Assembly (NCBI GenBank): GCA_025357945.1
Contig: JANYLJ010000046.1
Location: 1 to 64,000, forward strand
Reading direction: 5' to 3'
DNA from: Gemmatimonadota bacterium
Lineage (GTDB): Bacteria > Gemmatimonadota > Gemmatimonadetes > Gemmatimonadales > GWC2-71-9
Length of the DNA: 64,000 nt
This document shows positions 27,789-36,193 of the stretch, piece by piece (position 1 is the stretch's first letter; every line of letters starts with the position of its first letter). The notes under the pieces were generated by a model. That model ran no database searches. It was not told where the DNA came from and saw only the letters and a list, made by a program, of their open reading frames with translations. The position numbers and the translations under genes are program-made.

Positions 27789-29293
27789 CGGACGCCCGGC
27801 GCGCGCGCTACGTCGCCCTCTTCGCCTCTGAAGCACGCCCGCTGCTGACGGGCGCCCGCCGCGCGCTGTCGCAGTGGCAGGACGATCCCACTCAGCCGGA
27901 CGGCGCGGAGGAAATCTTCCGGGCGCTCCACACCATCAAGGGGATGGCCGCCTCGCTTGAGTTCACGGCCGCGGCCGATCTCGCCCACGCGACGGAAACG
28001 ACGCTCAGCACGGTGCGCCGCGGCGATCAGGTGGCCACCGCCGCGTGGCTGCGCGCCTTCGAGGTCGCGCTGGACGACATCTCGGCGGCCTGCGAGCGGG
28101 CGATCGCCGATGCCGGTGGAGCACTCACCCCGGCGGACCAGCACGCGGTGCCACAGGGGCCGCGCATTGTGCGGGTCGACCTGGACCGGCTCGATGCGCT
28201 GCTGAGCGATCTCGGGTCGCTGATCACCGCCCGCCAGGAACTCGAGCGACGCGCAGCGGCCGACCGGTTCTCGCCCACGGCGCGCGCGGCGCTGCAGATG
28301 TCACATCGCCTCGACACGCTGCAGGACCGGATTCTTGACGTGCGCCTCGCGCCGTTGTCCGAGGTATTCGAGCGCATTCCACCGATGGTGCGCGACCTCG
28401 GCCGCGCCCTCGGCAAGGACGTCGCCGTCGACGTGACCGGCAACCCGCTCGAAGTCGATCGGGCCATCCTCGATCAGCTGGCGGAGCCATTGCTCCACCT
28501 GTTGCGGAACGCGGTGGACCACGGCATCGAATTCGCCGATGTCCGCCGCGCGGCTGGCAAGCGACCCGGCGGGCGCATTGCGGTCGCGGCGCGCCAGGAC
28601 GGCGAGGCCGTCATCATCGAAATCACCGATGACGGTCGCGGCATCGATCGCGACGTCGTGGCGCGACGCGCGCGCGAGATGGGGATCCTCGAAGACGACG
28701 CGACGCTCACCGACGACGGCCTGTTGGCGGTGCTCGAGCGGCCTGGCTTCAGCATGGCCGACACCGTGACGGACGTCTCGGGTCGCGGCGTCGGGCTGGA
28801 CGTGGTGGTCGCCCGGATGCGCGACATCGGCGCGTCGCTCTCGCTCACGACGGTACTCGGTCGGGGCACCGTGTTTTCCCTCAAGCTCCCGACGCGGCTC
28901 GGCATCGTGCGCGCGCTGGTGACGGGGATTGGGGACGAGCGCTACGTGATGCCGTTGACCCACGTGATCGAACTGGTCGCCTGGCAGCCCGATCTTGTCG
29001 GGCAGCAGGACGGCCGGGCGGTGCTCTTCGTGCGCGGTGAAGCGCTGCCAATCGTCGACCTCCGGCGGCTGCTTCTTTATCGCGGCGCCGAGCCGCCGGC
29101 GCGTCGCCCAGCGGTCGTCTTCGAAGCAAACGGGCAGCGGGTGGCGCTGCTGACTGACTCCGTGCACGGTCAGGTCGACGCGGTCATCCAGCCGATCGAG
29201 CGGCCGGCGGGTTTGGCCCGCTGGATCACTGGCGCGACCGTGCTGGACGATGGTCGACCAGCCTTGTTGATGGACCTGGCGAGTGTGGTGTGA
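27785..29293 (+). CDS. cheA: Chemotaxis-type histidine kinase CheA lacking a P2 domain
   Basis: A 502-residue hybrid-free CheA. The HPt domain carries H49 in RALHTIKGMAA, the P3 dimerisation helices span about 128-200, and the ATPase domain has N box LRNAVDHGIE (about 240-249), DDGRGID (282-288) and SGRGVGLDVV. A CheW-like P5 domain ends the protein. Between HPt (ends about 115) and P3 there are only about 15 residues, so the usual CheY-binding P2 domain is missing. It is encoded directly after cheY (ATGA) and should phosphorylate it. Start at ATG 27785 because upstream codons are a cheY shadow. Confidence 0.95.
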   Translation: MTDARRARYVALFASEARPLLTGARRALSQWQDDPTQPDGAEEIFRALHTIKGMAASLEFTAAADLAHATETTLSTVRRGDQVATAAWLRAFEVALDDISAACERAIADAGGALTPADQHAVPQGPRIVRVDLDRLDALLSDLGSLITARQELERRAAADRFSPTARAALQMSHRLDTLQDRILDVRLAPLSEVFERIPPMVRDLGRALGKDVAVDVTGNPLEVDRAILDQLAEPLLHLLRNAVDHGIEFADVRRAAGKRPGGRIAVAARQDGEAVIIEITDDGRGIDRDVVARRAREMGILEDDATLTDDGLLAVLERPGFSMADTVTDVSGRGVGLDVVVARMRDIGASLSLTTVLGRGTVFSLKLPTRLGIVRALVTGIGDERYVMPLTHVIELVAWQPDLVGQQDGRAVLFVRGEALPIVDLRRLLLYRGAEPPARRPAVVFEANGQRVALLTDSVHGQVDAVIQPIERPAGLARWITGATVLDDGRPALLMDLASVV

Positions 29294-29317
29294 GGATGGC
29301 CAACCAAGGAGCGGAAA

Positions 29318-29938
29318 ATGCGATCGACCACTGACCTCGATACCCTCCGGCGCGACGCTCTCGGCGAAGTCGCCACGATCGGTGCCGGGCACGCCGCGAC
29401 GGCCTTGTCGCAGCTCACCGATCGCCGGATCATGATTTCGGTGCCGCACGTGCGGCAGATGGCGTACGCCGAGGTGCCGGAGATGGTCGCGGTGTTCGGC
29501 GACCACATTGCCGTGGTCGCGATGCGCATGCTGGGCGACCTCACTGGGCGCGCGCTGCTCGCCTTTGGCGAAGTTGACGCCGGTCGTCTCTGTGACCTGA
29601 TCCTGCGGCGTCCGGCCGGCCCGCCGCGCATCCTCGGCGAACTCGAGCAGTCGGGGCTCAAGGAAGTCGGCAACATCGTCTGTTCGGCGTACCTGACGGC
29701 GCTGAGCAACTTCATGGGGATGATGCTGCTCCCCTCGGTGCCGTCGCTGACGATCGGCCCCACCGCACAGGCGATCACCGCGACGGTGGATCCCCGGGAG
29801 GCAGAGAGCGACCTGGTGTTCTGCGTCGATACGGCGTTCACCGCCGAAGGGACCGACGACCCGCTCACCGGTGCGTTCCTGCTGATGCCCGACAAGGCAT
29901 CGGTGCGCGCGATTCTCGAGGCGATGCGGCTCGACTGA
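29318..29938 (+). CDS. cheC: CheC-family CheY-P phosphatase
   Basis: A 206-residue CheC/CheX/FliY-family protein that dephosphorylates CheY-P. The family has two D/SxxxExxN sites. The second is intact: S112, E116, N119 in QSGLKEVGNIVCSAYL. The first keeps D13 and E17 but has T20 instead of N (DALGEVATIGAG). aaggag precedes ATG 29318 by 5-6 nt, one of the clearest ribosome sites in this run. In Bacillus CheC is activated with CheD, which is not present here. Confidence 0.9.
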   Translation: MRSTTDLDTLRRDALGEVATIGAGHAATALSQLTDRRIMISVPHVRQMAYAEVPEMVAVFGDHIAVVAMRMLGDLTGRALLAFGEVDAGRLCDLILRRPAGPPRILGELEQSGLKEVGNIVCSAYLTALSNFMGMMLLPSVPSLTIGPTAQAITATVDPREAESDLVFCVDTAFTAEGTDDPLTGAFLLMPDKASVRAILEAMRLD

Positions 29939-29939
29939 C

Positions 29940-31079
29940 ATGCCGGCCGCCCGCCTTCGCGACGCCCAGATCGTCGCTGCCCTCAGGCGCAGGCTCGGCC
30001 CGGCCGACCCAACCACGCTCAGCAACTTCGCCTGGTTCGCCGCCCGCCGCGGTGAGCAACCCGCGGCACTCGAGGCGGCCCGCGCGGCTGCCGCGATGCC
30101 GAACGCACCGCGCGCCGCGTGGCGCGCGCTCGAACGTCTCGCCGCCGGGCACAGCGACGGGATGCTGCTCGCCGATACCGGCCCCGAGAACCGGGAACCC
30201 TCCCCGGCGGGAAACCCGCTCGCGGCCGCGGTCGCGGCGCATCGCCAGCTGGAATTCGCCGTGGCCGAGGCGTGTTACCGCACGGCGCTGCAGCACCCGC
30301 CGCTGGCGAGCGCGGCCTGGAACGGGCTCGGCGTGCTCCACGAACAGCGCCGCGAGCGCGCGGCGGCGGACGCGGCCTGGCAACAGGCGGTCGCGGCCGG
30401 GAACGTGGCGGCGATGCACAACCAGGCGCTCGCCATGCTGCGCCGGGGCTTCGCGCATCGTGCCCGGGTGATGCTTGCGCCGGCTCTCGAACACGCCGAG
30501 GCGCCACTGTCACTCCGATTCCTGGGCGGGTACGCCGCGCTGAGCGACCAGGATCCCGCGGCGGCGATGCCGCTGATCACTGCCGTCCTTGCGGATGACC
30601 CGGAATCGGCGCGGGCGCACTTCACCCTCGGCCTGATCCATGAGCGACTGGGCCGCCACGCTGATGCGCTCGCCGCTATCCGTCGGGCGCTGCTGCTGTC
30701 GCCCTGGTACCTCCCGCAGGTCTGGCTGGTGGAACCGGCCGCCGACGCGCCGTCGATCGAACTTCCGGTCGACAACGGCGAGCCGGGTGCGGTGGCGCAC
30801 ACCGACGACGTGTTGCTCTCGCTGGGGCGTTCACTGTTGCAGACTGCGCATCTCGGCGAGGCCCTTGCCGTGTTCGATCAGGTGTTGGTGCATCAGCCGT
30901 CGCAAGCGGCCGCGTTGTTCCACCGCGGCGTCGTGCTCGCCAAGCTTCGGCGGTACGAGGAAGCGCTCGAGGACTGGGAAGTCGTCGGTCGCACCGACCC
31001 GGCCAGCGAACTCGCTGATGCCGGCCGTCGCCACGCGCGGTCGGCCCGCCAGCTCGCGTCGCTCTTCGCCGGACAGTAG
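29940..31079 (+). CDS. TPR-repeat protein
   Basis: A 379-residue soluble protein made almost only of TPR-like helical pairs, e.g. AAWNGLGVLHEQRRERAAADAAW, ARAHFTLGLIHERLGRHADA and AALFHRGVVLAKLRRYEEALEDW (residue blocks shortened). No signal peptide or catalytic motif. ATG 29940 starts 1 nt after the cheC stop. Such proteins act as scaffolds. In this operon it may bind CheC, the Roadblock proteins or the AAA+ protein. Confidence 0.82.
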   Translation: MPAARLRDAQIVAALRRRLGPADPTTLSNFAWFAARRGEQPAALEAARAAAAMPNAPRAAWRALERLAAGHSDGMLLADTGPENREPSPAGNPLAAAVAAHRQLEFAVAEACYRTALQHPPLASAAWNGLGVLHEQRRERAAADAAWQQAVAAGNVAAMHNQALAMLRRGFAHRARVMLAPALEHAEAPLSLRFLGGYAALSDQDPAAAMPLITAVLADDPESARAHFTLGLIHERLGRHADALAAIRRALLLSPWYLPQVWLVEPAADAPSIELPVDNGEPGAVAHTDDVLLSLGRSLLQTAHLGEALAVFDQVLVHQPSQAAALFHRGVVLAKLRRYEEALEDWEVVGRTDPASELADAGRRHARSARQLASLFAGQ

Positions 31080-32006
31080 ATGCACGGACCACTGAGTGAG
31101 ATCGGGTTGATCGAGGTGCTGCAACTGCTCGAGCGGGGCGGCCAGAGCGGCGTGCTGCGGATCACTGGCGTGAATCCGGCGGACGCGTGTCGGCTGCGCA
31201 TCACCGATGGCGAGATTGTTGCGCTGGAGCCGGCGGCCGACGACGCCGCGACGCGGCGGGCGCTGTTGACCCGCCACCTCGTCACCGACGCCGAGGCCGT
31301 TGACGACCCGGGTGTGCTGCGCCGGCCTCAGGCCCGGGAGGTGCGGGCGCAACTCGCCGCGCAGGCTCTCGCCGCGATGCTGCACTGGCGGCAGGGGCGC
31401 TTCGACTTTGAAACGACCGCGCCGGCACCGGGTCCGTTGTCACTCTCTCCCGACGCCCTGGTGTTCGACCTGGTCGCGTCGGAGACCCGCCGGGTGGATC
31501 TTGCACCGCTGATGGACGACTTCCACGCGGTTCCGGATTTTGCGGCGAACGACGTGCTCGCCGTTGGTGCGGTGCCGCTGCTGACGCCGCTCGACTGGCG
31601 GCTGCTGGACCAGGTGGACGGCGTCCGCGATGTCACGGCGCTCGCCGTCGCCATCGACGAGCCACTCGAGGAGGTCGCCGGGAGCATCCAGGCCCTGCAG
31701 GCTGCCCTTATACTTGGGCTCCGGCGACCGGTCGCCGACGCGAGCATGGTGGCGCACACGGCGATCGAGGCCGGGCGTTACGAAGAGGCGGCGACGCTGC
31801 TCCGCGCCCGGGTCGTCGACCATCCGGAAGACACCGAGGCCTGGCGATCCCTCGGCCTGGCCGAGGTCGGTGCCGGCCGTTTCGAGCGCGCCATCGACGC
31901 GTGGCAGAGTTGGCACGCCAATGATCCCGATCGCGCCGACGACGCCGTCGCGCTGATGCAGGCCGCTCGTACCATGGTGGAGGCTCTCCGCGACGCCCGT
32001 GACTGA
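31080..32006 (+). CDS. PATAN (DUF4388)-like N-domain plus TPR protein
   Basis: A 308-residue protein. The N-terminus HGPLSEIGLIEVLQLLERGG and the following SGVLRITG, LRITDGEIVALEP and HWRQGRFDFE give the PATAN/DUF4388 pattern, a domain found first in the cyanobacterial regulator PatA and common next to chemosensory and MglA-type genes. Residues about 160-215 look like a winged-helix repeat (LLDQVDGVRDVTALAVAI). The last 90 residues are TPR pairs. The start follows directly on the previous stop (tagATG). It overlaps the next gene by 8 nt. Confidence 0.78.
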   Translation: MHGPLSEIGLIEVLQLLERGGQSGVLRITGVNPADACRLRITDGEIVALEPAADDAATRRALLTRHLVTDAEAVDDPGVLRRPQAREVRAQLAAQALAAMLHWRQGRFDFETTAPAPGPLSLSPDALVFDLVASETRRVDLAPLMDDFHAVPDFAANDVLAVGAVPLLTPLDWRLLDQVDGVRDVTALAVAIDEPLEEVAGSIQALQAALILGLRRPVADASMVAHTAIEAGRYEEAATLLRARVVDHPEDTEAWRSLGLAEVGAGRFERAIDAWQSWHANDPDRADDAVALMQAARTMVEALRDARD

Positions 32007-32757
32007 CGTTCCCTTCGCTGGCGCATCGGCGGCTCCGCTCCAGGGCATGGCCTTCCTCGAACTTGGCGAGCGGTTGCGGCAGCGCGGCCAACTCGCCGCC
32101 GCAGCGACCGTGGCACTCGCCGGCCTCGGCCACTATCCGGCGGTCGCGGACGCGCACGACCTGCTCGCCCGCATTCGCGCCGACCAGGGCAACGATGCCG
32201 GGGCGATCGCGGCGTGGCACGCGACGCTCGAATGCGATACCGGTCACCTCGGCGCCCGCAAGGGGCTTGCGTTCATCGCCTTCCGGTCGGGTGAGTTTGC
32301 GCTGGCCGAGCGCTACCTCGAGGCGGCAGCCATGGGGGCGCCCCACGATGCCACCATCCTCGCGGCGCTTGACCGGGTCCGGTCGCTGCCGCGCGGGTCG
32401 ACCGAGGACGCCGTGCGCCTCGCGGATCCCGCGAGCGGCGTGTTGCTGTTCGACATGCAGGGGATGCGGCTCGCCGGCACCGTGGCTGATTCAGGCGATG
32501 TGTCGGTGGCCGATGCCGTGTCGGCCGACGCCGCCGGCCTGGCGCGCGAAGCGACGCGCGCCGCGCGACTGCTCGGTCTTGGCGCGGTGCGGCACATCGT
32601 GCTCGAAACCGCCGATGCGCGGATCGCGGTGATCCCGGTGCGCCATGACGCCGCGCTCCTGTTGCACCGCAGCGCCAGCACGCCACTCGGCCGGCTGCTG
32701 GCGCTGGGCGGGCGCGCCGCGCACGCCGCGCGCGAGTGGCTGGAGCGGATGCAATGA
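31999..32757 (+). CDS. TPR protein with a C-terminal Roadblock/LC7 domain
   Basis: A 252-residue protein. Residues 15-130 are TPR pairs (ELGERLRQRGQLAAAATVAL, EFALAERYLEAAAM). The C-terminal about 115 residues look like a Roadblock/LC7 domain of the MglB type: GVLLFDMQGMRLAGTV, helix with ALAREATRAARLLGLG-like pattern, strand HIVLETADARIAVIPV and a final helix. Roadblock domains dimerise and act on small GTPases. The GTG 31999 start overlaps the preceding gene. Confidence 0.72.
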   Translation: MTDVPFAGASAAPLQGMAFLELGERLRQRGQLAAAATVALAGLGHYPAVADAHDLLARIRADQGNDAGAIAAWHATLECDTGHLGARKGLAFIAFRSGEFALAERYLEAAAMGAPHDATILAALDRVRSLPRGSTEDAVRLADPASGVLLFDMQGMRLAGTVADSGDVSVADAVSADAAGLAREATRAARLLGLGAVRHIVLETADARIAVIPVRHDAALLLHRSASTPLGRLLALGGRAAHAAREWLERMQ

Positions 32758-33107
32758 GCATCGCCGGGTGGCAGGACGCGCTGCGCGAAGTAACCGGTGT
32801 CGCCGGCGTTCGTGGCGCGCTGATCATCTCCGCCGAGGACGGACTCGTCATCGCCGAGACCGCCATGGACGACCTGGCGACGGCCGACGTGGCCGCGCTC
32901 TCGGCCGCGTTGGTGTCGCGCGCCCGGCGTTGTACCGCCGCGTTGCATGCGACCCCACCGGAGAGTGTCCACCTCGTGGGCGAACGCGGGGCGGTGCTGG
33001 CCGTTGCCGGCCCCGCGCCGCTCTGGCTGGTGGCCGTCGCGCGCGACGACGCCGAACTCGGGCGGTTGCGGCTCGTTCTGCGTGACGCTGCCGGTGCGTT
33101 GCACTGA
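32754..33107 (+). CDS. Roadblock/LC7 (MglB-like) protein
   Basis: A 117-residue single Roadblock domain: helix WQDALREVTGVAGVRGALII, strand SAEDGLVIAET, helix TADVAALSAALVSRARR, strand ESVHLVGERGAVLAVAG and ending LRLVLRDAAGALH. It fits MglB-type GTPase activating or regulating proteins. ATG 32754 overlaps the preceding gene (ATGA) and its stop overlaps the next (TGATG). Confidence 0.78.
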   Translation: MSIAGWQDALREVTGVAGVRGALIISAEDGLVIAETAMDDLATADVAALSAALVSRARRCTAALHATPPESVHLVGERGAVLAVAGPAPLWLVAVARDDAELGRLRLVLRDAAGALH

Positions 33108-33574
33108 TGCGCGTCCTCGAGCCGTGGGTTGCTGACCCACTCACGGAGTTTCTTCGCGAATCCGGCGCGCGGCTCGCCCTGGTGATGACCAGTTCGGGGC
33201 AGGTGATCGCGCAGGACGGGTTCACGCGGTCACTGGACGTGATGTCCGCGGCCGCGCTCGGCGCCGGCATCCTGGCGACCACACAGGAATTGGCCACGAT
33301 CCTCGATGCGCCGCGCGGCTTTGGCGCGATCGTGCACCAGGGCGAGCGGCAGGGGGTCTGGCTGGCCGGCTTCGATACGCCGCGTGGCCGATGGATTGGC
33401 CTCGTCGTGTTCGGCCATGAGTCATCCGTCGGATTGGTCCGCTTGTTCTTCGCCCGATTTGCGCAGCAGGTCGCCGCGGCAGCACCGGTCGTGACGCCGG
33501 TGCGCGAGGTCCTGGCCGAGGGCTTCGAGCGCGAGCTCGACGATTCCCTGCGTGCCCTGTTCGGGACCCGGTAG
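33107..33574 (+). CDS. Roadblock/LC7 (MglB-like) protein
   Basis: A 155-residue Roadblock-like protein: RLALVMTSSGQVIAQDGF, the helix SAAALGAGILATTQELATI, strands FGAIVHQGERQGVWLAGF and WIGLVVFGHES, then the last helix VGLVRLFFARFAQQVAAAA and a tail GFERELDDSLRALFG. This is the clearest MglB look-alike of the three. It ends 2 nt before the GTPase gene, the position expected of the cognate GAP. Confidence 0.8.
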   Translation: MRVLEPWVADPLTEFLRESGARLALVMTSSGQVIAQDGFTRSLDVMSAAALGAGILATTQELATILDAPRGFGAIVHQGERQGVWLAGFDTPRGRWIGLVVFGHESSVGLVRLFFARFAQQVAAAAPVVTPVREVLAEGFERELDDSLRALFGTR

Positions 33575-33576
33575 CG

Positions 33577-34182
33577 ATGCCGCACATCGACGCCGAGCGA
33601 CGCGAACTGATGCTGACCCTGGCGGTGTATGGTGCGCCGAAGGTCGGCAAGACCACGATTCTCCATTGCATCCAGGATCGCGTCACGCCCGAACGGCGCG
33701 GCAATATCAACCCGTTTGGCACCGATGCCGGCGTGGCGCGGTTGCTTGACTGGTTGCCGCTCGAACTCGGCAGGATCAGCGGGTGGCAGACGCGCGTGCA
33801 CCTGTACGCCATCCCCGATCAGCGGCATGCCGACGCCACGCGGCGGGTGATCCTCGGCGACGCCGACGGCATCCTGTTCGCGGCCGACGCGCAAGCGGGG
33901 CGGCTCGCGGACAATCTCACCGCGCTGCGAAGCCTGCGGGACAATCTGGATGATCGTGATGGCCATGCCCGCGACGTCCCGATGGTGCTGCTCTACACCA
34001 AGCACGACCTCCCGGCGGAGCTGCTGCTCACGCGCAGCGCGCTGAATCAGGAACTCAATGCGCGGGCCGCCCCGGACTTTGTCTGCAGCGCGCTGCGTGG
34101 TGAAGGGGTGCTCGAAGCGTTGCATAGTGTCATCGCGATCGTGATGCGGCAGTTCGCCCCAACCCGCCGGAACGGCGCGTGA
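33577..34182 (+). CDS. MglA-like small GTPase
   Basis: A 201-residue Ras-like GTPase of the MglA family. P-loop GAPKVGKTT (19-27), the MglA signature LDWLPLELGRISGW (57-70), strand VHLYAIPDQ (74-82) and TKHD (141-144) for guanine recognition. In MglA the region corresponding to AIPDQ is TVPGQ, so the catalytic glutamine (Q82) is kept but the preceding glycine is D81. MglA sets cell polarity for gliding and type IV pili with MglB as GAP; here three Roadblock genes precede it. ATG 33577 lies 2 nt after the previous stop. Confidence 0.88.
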   Translation: MPHIDAERRELMLTLAVYGAPKVGKTTILHCIQDRVTPERRGNINPFGTDAGVARLLDWLPLELGRISGWQTRVHLYAIPDQRHADATRRVILGDADGILFAADAQAGRLADNLTALRSLRDNLDDRDGHARDVPMVLLYTKHDLPAELLLTRSALNQELNARAAPDFVCSALRGEGVLEALHSVIAIVMRQFAPTRRNGA

Positions 34183-34189
34183 GTCGGCG

Positions 34190-36193
34190 ATGTTGAACCC
34201 GCACGCCCGATTCGCGTCGTTCGTCGTCGGTTCGTCGAACCGCCTCGCGGCCACGGCGGCCAAGGCGGTGGCCGAAGCCCCCGGCGCGGCGTACAACCCG
34301 CTCTTCTTCTATGCCCGCCCCGGTCTGGGCAAGACCCATCTCCTCACGGCGATTGGCCACGAAGCCCTCGTGATCGACCCGTCGCGCGTCGTGGAGTATG
34401 TCACCGCCGACGATTTTGTCGAGGCCTACCACACCGCGCTCGCCGCTGGTCAGGCCGACGCGTACCGGCGCCGGTTCACCGAAGCCCACCTGGTGCTGGT
34501 CGATGACGCGCAGTTGCTCGCCGATCAGCGCGAATTGCAGTCGGAATTGCTGCGATTGATCGACGTATTGATGGCTGCCGATCGACAGATCGTGCTCGCC
34601 GGTGATCGCCCGCCGGAAGAGATCCAGTCGCTGGACGAGCGATTGATCCGGCGGTTCGCGGGTGGCCTGGTCATCGACATCGGCGCGCCCGACTACGAGA
34701 CGCGCCTGGCGATCCTGTCACGCCGCGTCGTCGAGCGGCAGGTCGCCTTCGGGCCCGACGTGCTGGCCGCCGTGGCGGAGTTGCCGATCGGCACGGTACG
34801 CGAGCTGCTCGGCGCGCTCAACCGCTTGATCGCGCAACAGGCGGTGGCGGTCGGGCCGGTGAGCGTGGACGAGGCGCGCAAGGTGTTGGCGACGCTCGGG
34901 CATGCCAGGGCGGCTGGGCGCTCGGGGCGCGGGGCTGATGGTAGCGGCGCAACCATCGGCGTGGTCAGCCAGAGCTCCACTCCCATCGCATCAGCCCCCA
35001 GCTCCGCGTCCCCAGCTGGTCTGGACGAGTTCTCTACTTTTCTCGCCGATGTGTCAACGGCGGTATCGCAGCAGGTGGATCGCTGGCGTCAGCGGGTCAC
35101 GGAAGCCGCACTTCGCTATAGCGGCGAAGGCTTTCACACGACCCGGCTGGACTCCCTGCTGGCGCAGGAGATCGCGGTCGACCCCGCCGCAGCGCTGGCA
35201 ACATTCGAGGCCGACATCGACGTGCTGCGTCGACTGCAGCGTGAACTGAGCGACATCGCACCATCGCTCCTGGTCGACACGGCGCTGCATGATCCCGATC
35301 GCGTGGCGGAGGCGGAGGTGCTCGTCACCGACGCCCGCGAGGCGGGCGCGCCACTGCCCGGACCGTCGCCGCGGTACACGCTCGCGCACTTCGCCGAGGG
35401 CACCTCGACGCGCCCCGTCGTGGCAGCGATTCGCGTCGTCGCCGCGGCGCCAGGGCAGCGCTACAATCCGCTGGTCATCGTTGGCAAGGCGGGCCTGGGG
35501 AAAACTCATCTGCTGCATGCGCTCGGACATCTGCTCAAGAGCAGCGGCGTGGCTCGCGTGGTGGTGTTCGACGGCAAGGAGTTTGTGGACGGCCTCGTGG
35601 CGGCCCTCGGCGACGGGACAATTACGCGCTGGCGGCAACAACTCCGTCGAGCGGATGCGTTCCTCCTTGACGACGTCGGCGCACTCGCGGGCAAGGAGCG
35701 GAGCCAGGAAGAGTTGTACCTGCTCTACAACCTGCTGCTCGAATCGGGGCGCCAGATGGCGTTCACGGCGACGGCCGCGCCGACGCAGCTCGATGGCTTC
35801 GAACCGCGTCTGGCGACGCGCCTGGCTGGCGGCCTGGTGCTCGAACTCGGGCCCCCCGATCGCGAGGCAAGAACGCGCGAGGTGGAGCGCCTGCTCGGAC
35901 CCGGGCCCGCCGATCCGGAGCTGGTGGAGTATCTCGCTGCCCGTCCGGCTGCTTCGCTCCGTGAGGTGCAGCAGCTGGTGCCGCGGCTGTTGAGCGCGGC
36001 GGAAGGGCGTGACACGGCGCTGTCGGTAGACGTCGCACGGGTGATACTTGAAGGGACGATCGCGCCAGTGGTGCGGCCGCCCCGTCGCGGCAGCGGCCTG
36101 CTGGCACCGGGGGCCGGCGCGATTCGCTCGCGCGAGAAGATGATCGAGACCTGGCCCGACATCGCCGAGCGCCTGCTCGAGGACTGGAACTGA
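34190..36193 (+). CDS. Tandem DnaA-like AAA+ ATPase without DNA-binding domain
   Basis: A 667-residue protein of two AAA+ modules of the DnaA/Hda class. Module 1 (about 5-235) begins FVVGSSNRLAATAAKAVAEA and has NPLFFYARPGLGKTHLL (Walker A 45-50), Walker B LVLVDDAQLL (D105, D106) and an RLIRRFAGGLVIDI box like DnaA's Arg-finger region. Module 2 (about 395-640) repeats it: YNPLVIVGKAGLGKTHLLHA (Walker A 435-440), FLLDDVGALAGK (D494, D495), and RLATRLAGGLVLELG. Residues about 240-280 are a low-complexity linker and 285-385 are helical. The last part ends without the DnaA domain IV DNA-binding helix-turn-helix, so it does not look like an initiator. ATG 34190 is 7 nt after the GTPase stop. Confidence 0.86.
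   Translation: MLNPHARFASFVVGSSNRLAATAAKAVAEAPGAAYNPLFFYARPGLGKTHLLTAIGHEALVIDPSRVVEYVTADDFVEAYHTALAAGQADAYRRRFTEAHLVLVDDAQLLADQRELQSELLRLIDVLMAADRQIVLAGDRPPEEIQSLDERLIRRFAGGLVIDIGAPDYETRLAILSRRVVERQVAFGPDVLAAVAELPIGTVRELLGALNRLIAQQAVAVGPVSVDEARKVLATLGHARAAGRSGRGADGSGATIGVVSQSSTPIASAPSSASPAGLDEFSTFLADVSTAVSQQVDRWRQRVTEAALRYSGEGFHTTRLDSLLAQEIAVDPAAALATFEADIDVLRRLQRELSDIAPSLLVDTALHDPDRVAEAEVLVTDAREAGAPLPGPSPRYTLAHFAEGTSTRPVVAAIRVVAAAPGQRYNPLVIVGKAGLGKTHLLHALGHLLKSSGVARVVVFDGKEFVDGLVAALGDGTITRWRQQLRRADAFLLDDVGALAGKERSQEELYLLYNLLLESGRQMAFTATAAPTQLDGFEPRLATRLAGGLVLELGPPDREARTREVERLLGPGPADPELVEYLAARPAASLREVQQLVPRLLSAAEGRDTALSVDVARVILEGTIAPVVRPPRRGSGLLAPGAGAIRSREKMIETWPDIAERLLEDWN
34913..35016. repeat. 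Inverted pair of 7-nt-period repeats in the AAA+ linker
   Basis: Plus strand: gctgggc, gctcggg, gcgcggg, gctgatg (34913-34940). After 48 nt the complement: catcagc, ccccagc, tccgcgt, ccccagc (34989-35016), i.e. gctgggg, acgcgga, gctgggg, gctgatg on the minus strand. Both arms end inward in gctgatg. It lies wholly in the codons for the linker between the two DnaA-like modules. Compare 21174-21267. Confidence 0.65.

Noticed and set aside
26184-27836. 550-codon minus-strand frame opposite rluD, cheW and cheY
   Set aside because: Antisense shadow of three genes with conserved residues; no domain visible.
34190-36193. Replication initiator DnaA and an origin
   Set aside because: The protein lacks domain IV, has two ATPase modules, and there are no dnaN/recF/gyrB neighbours or DnaA-box clusters noticed nearby.
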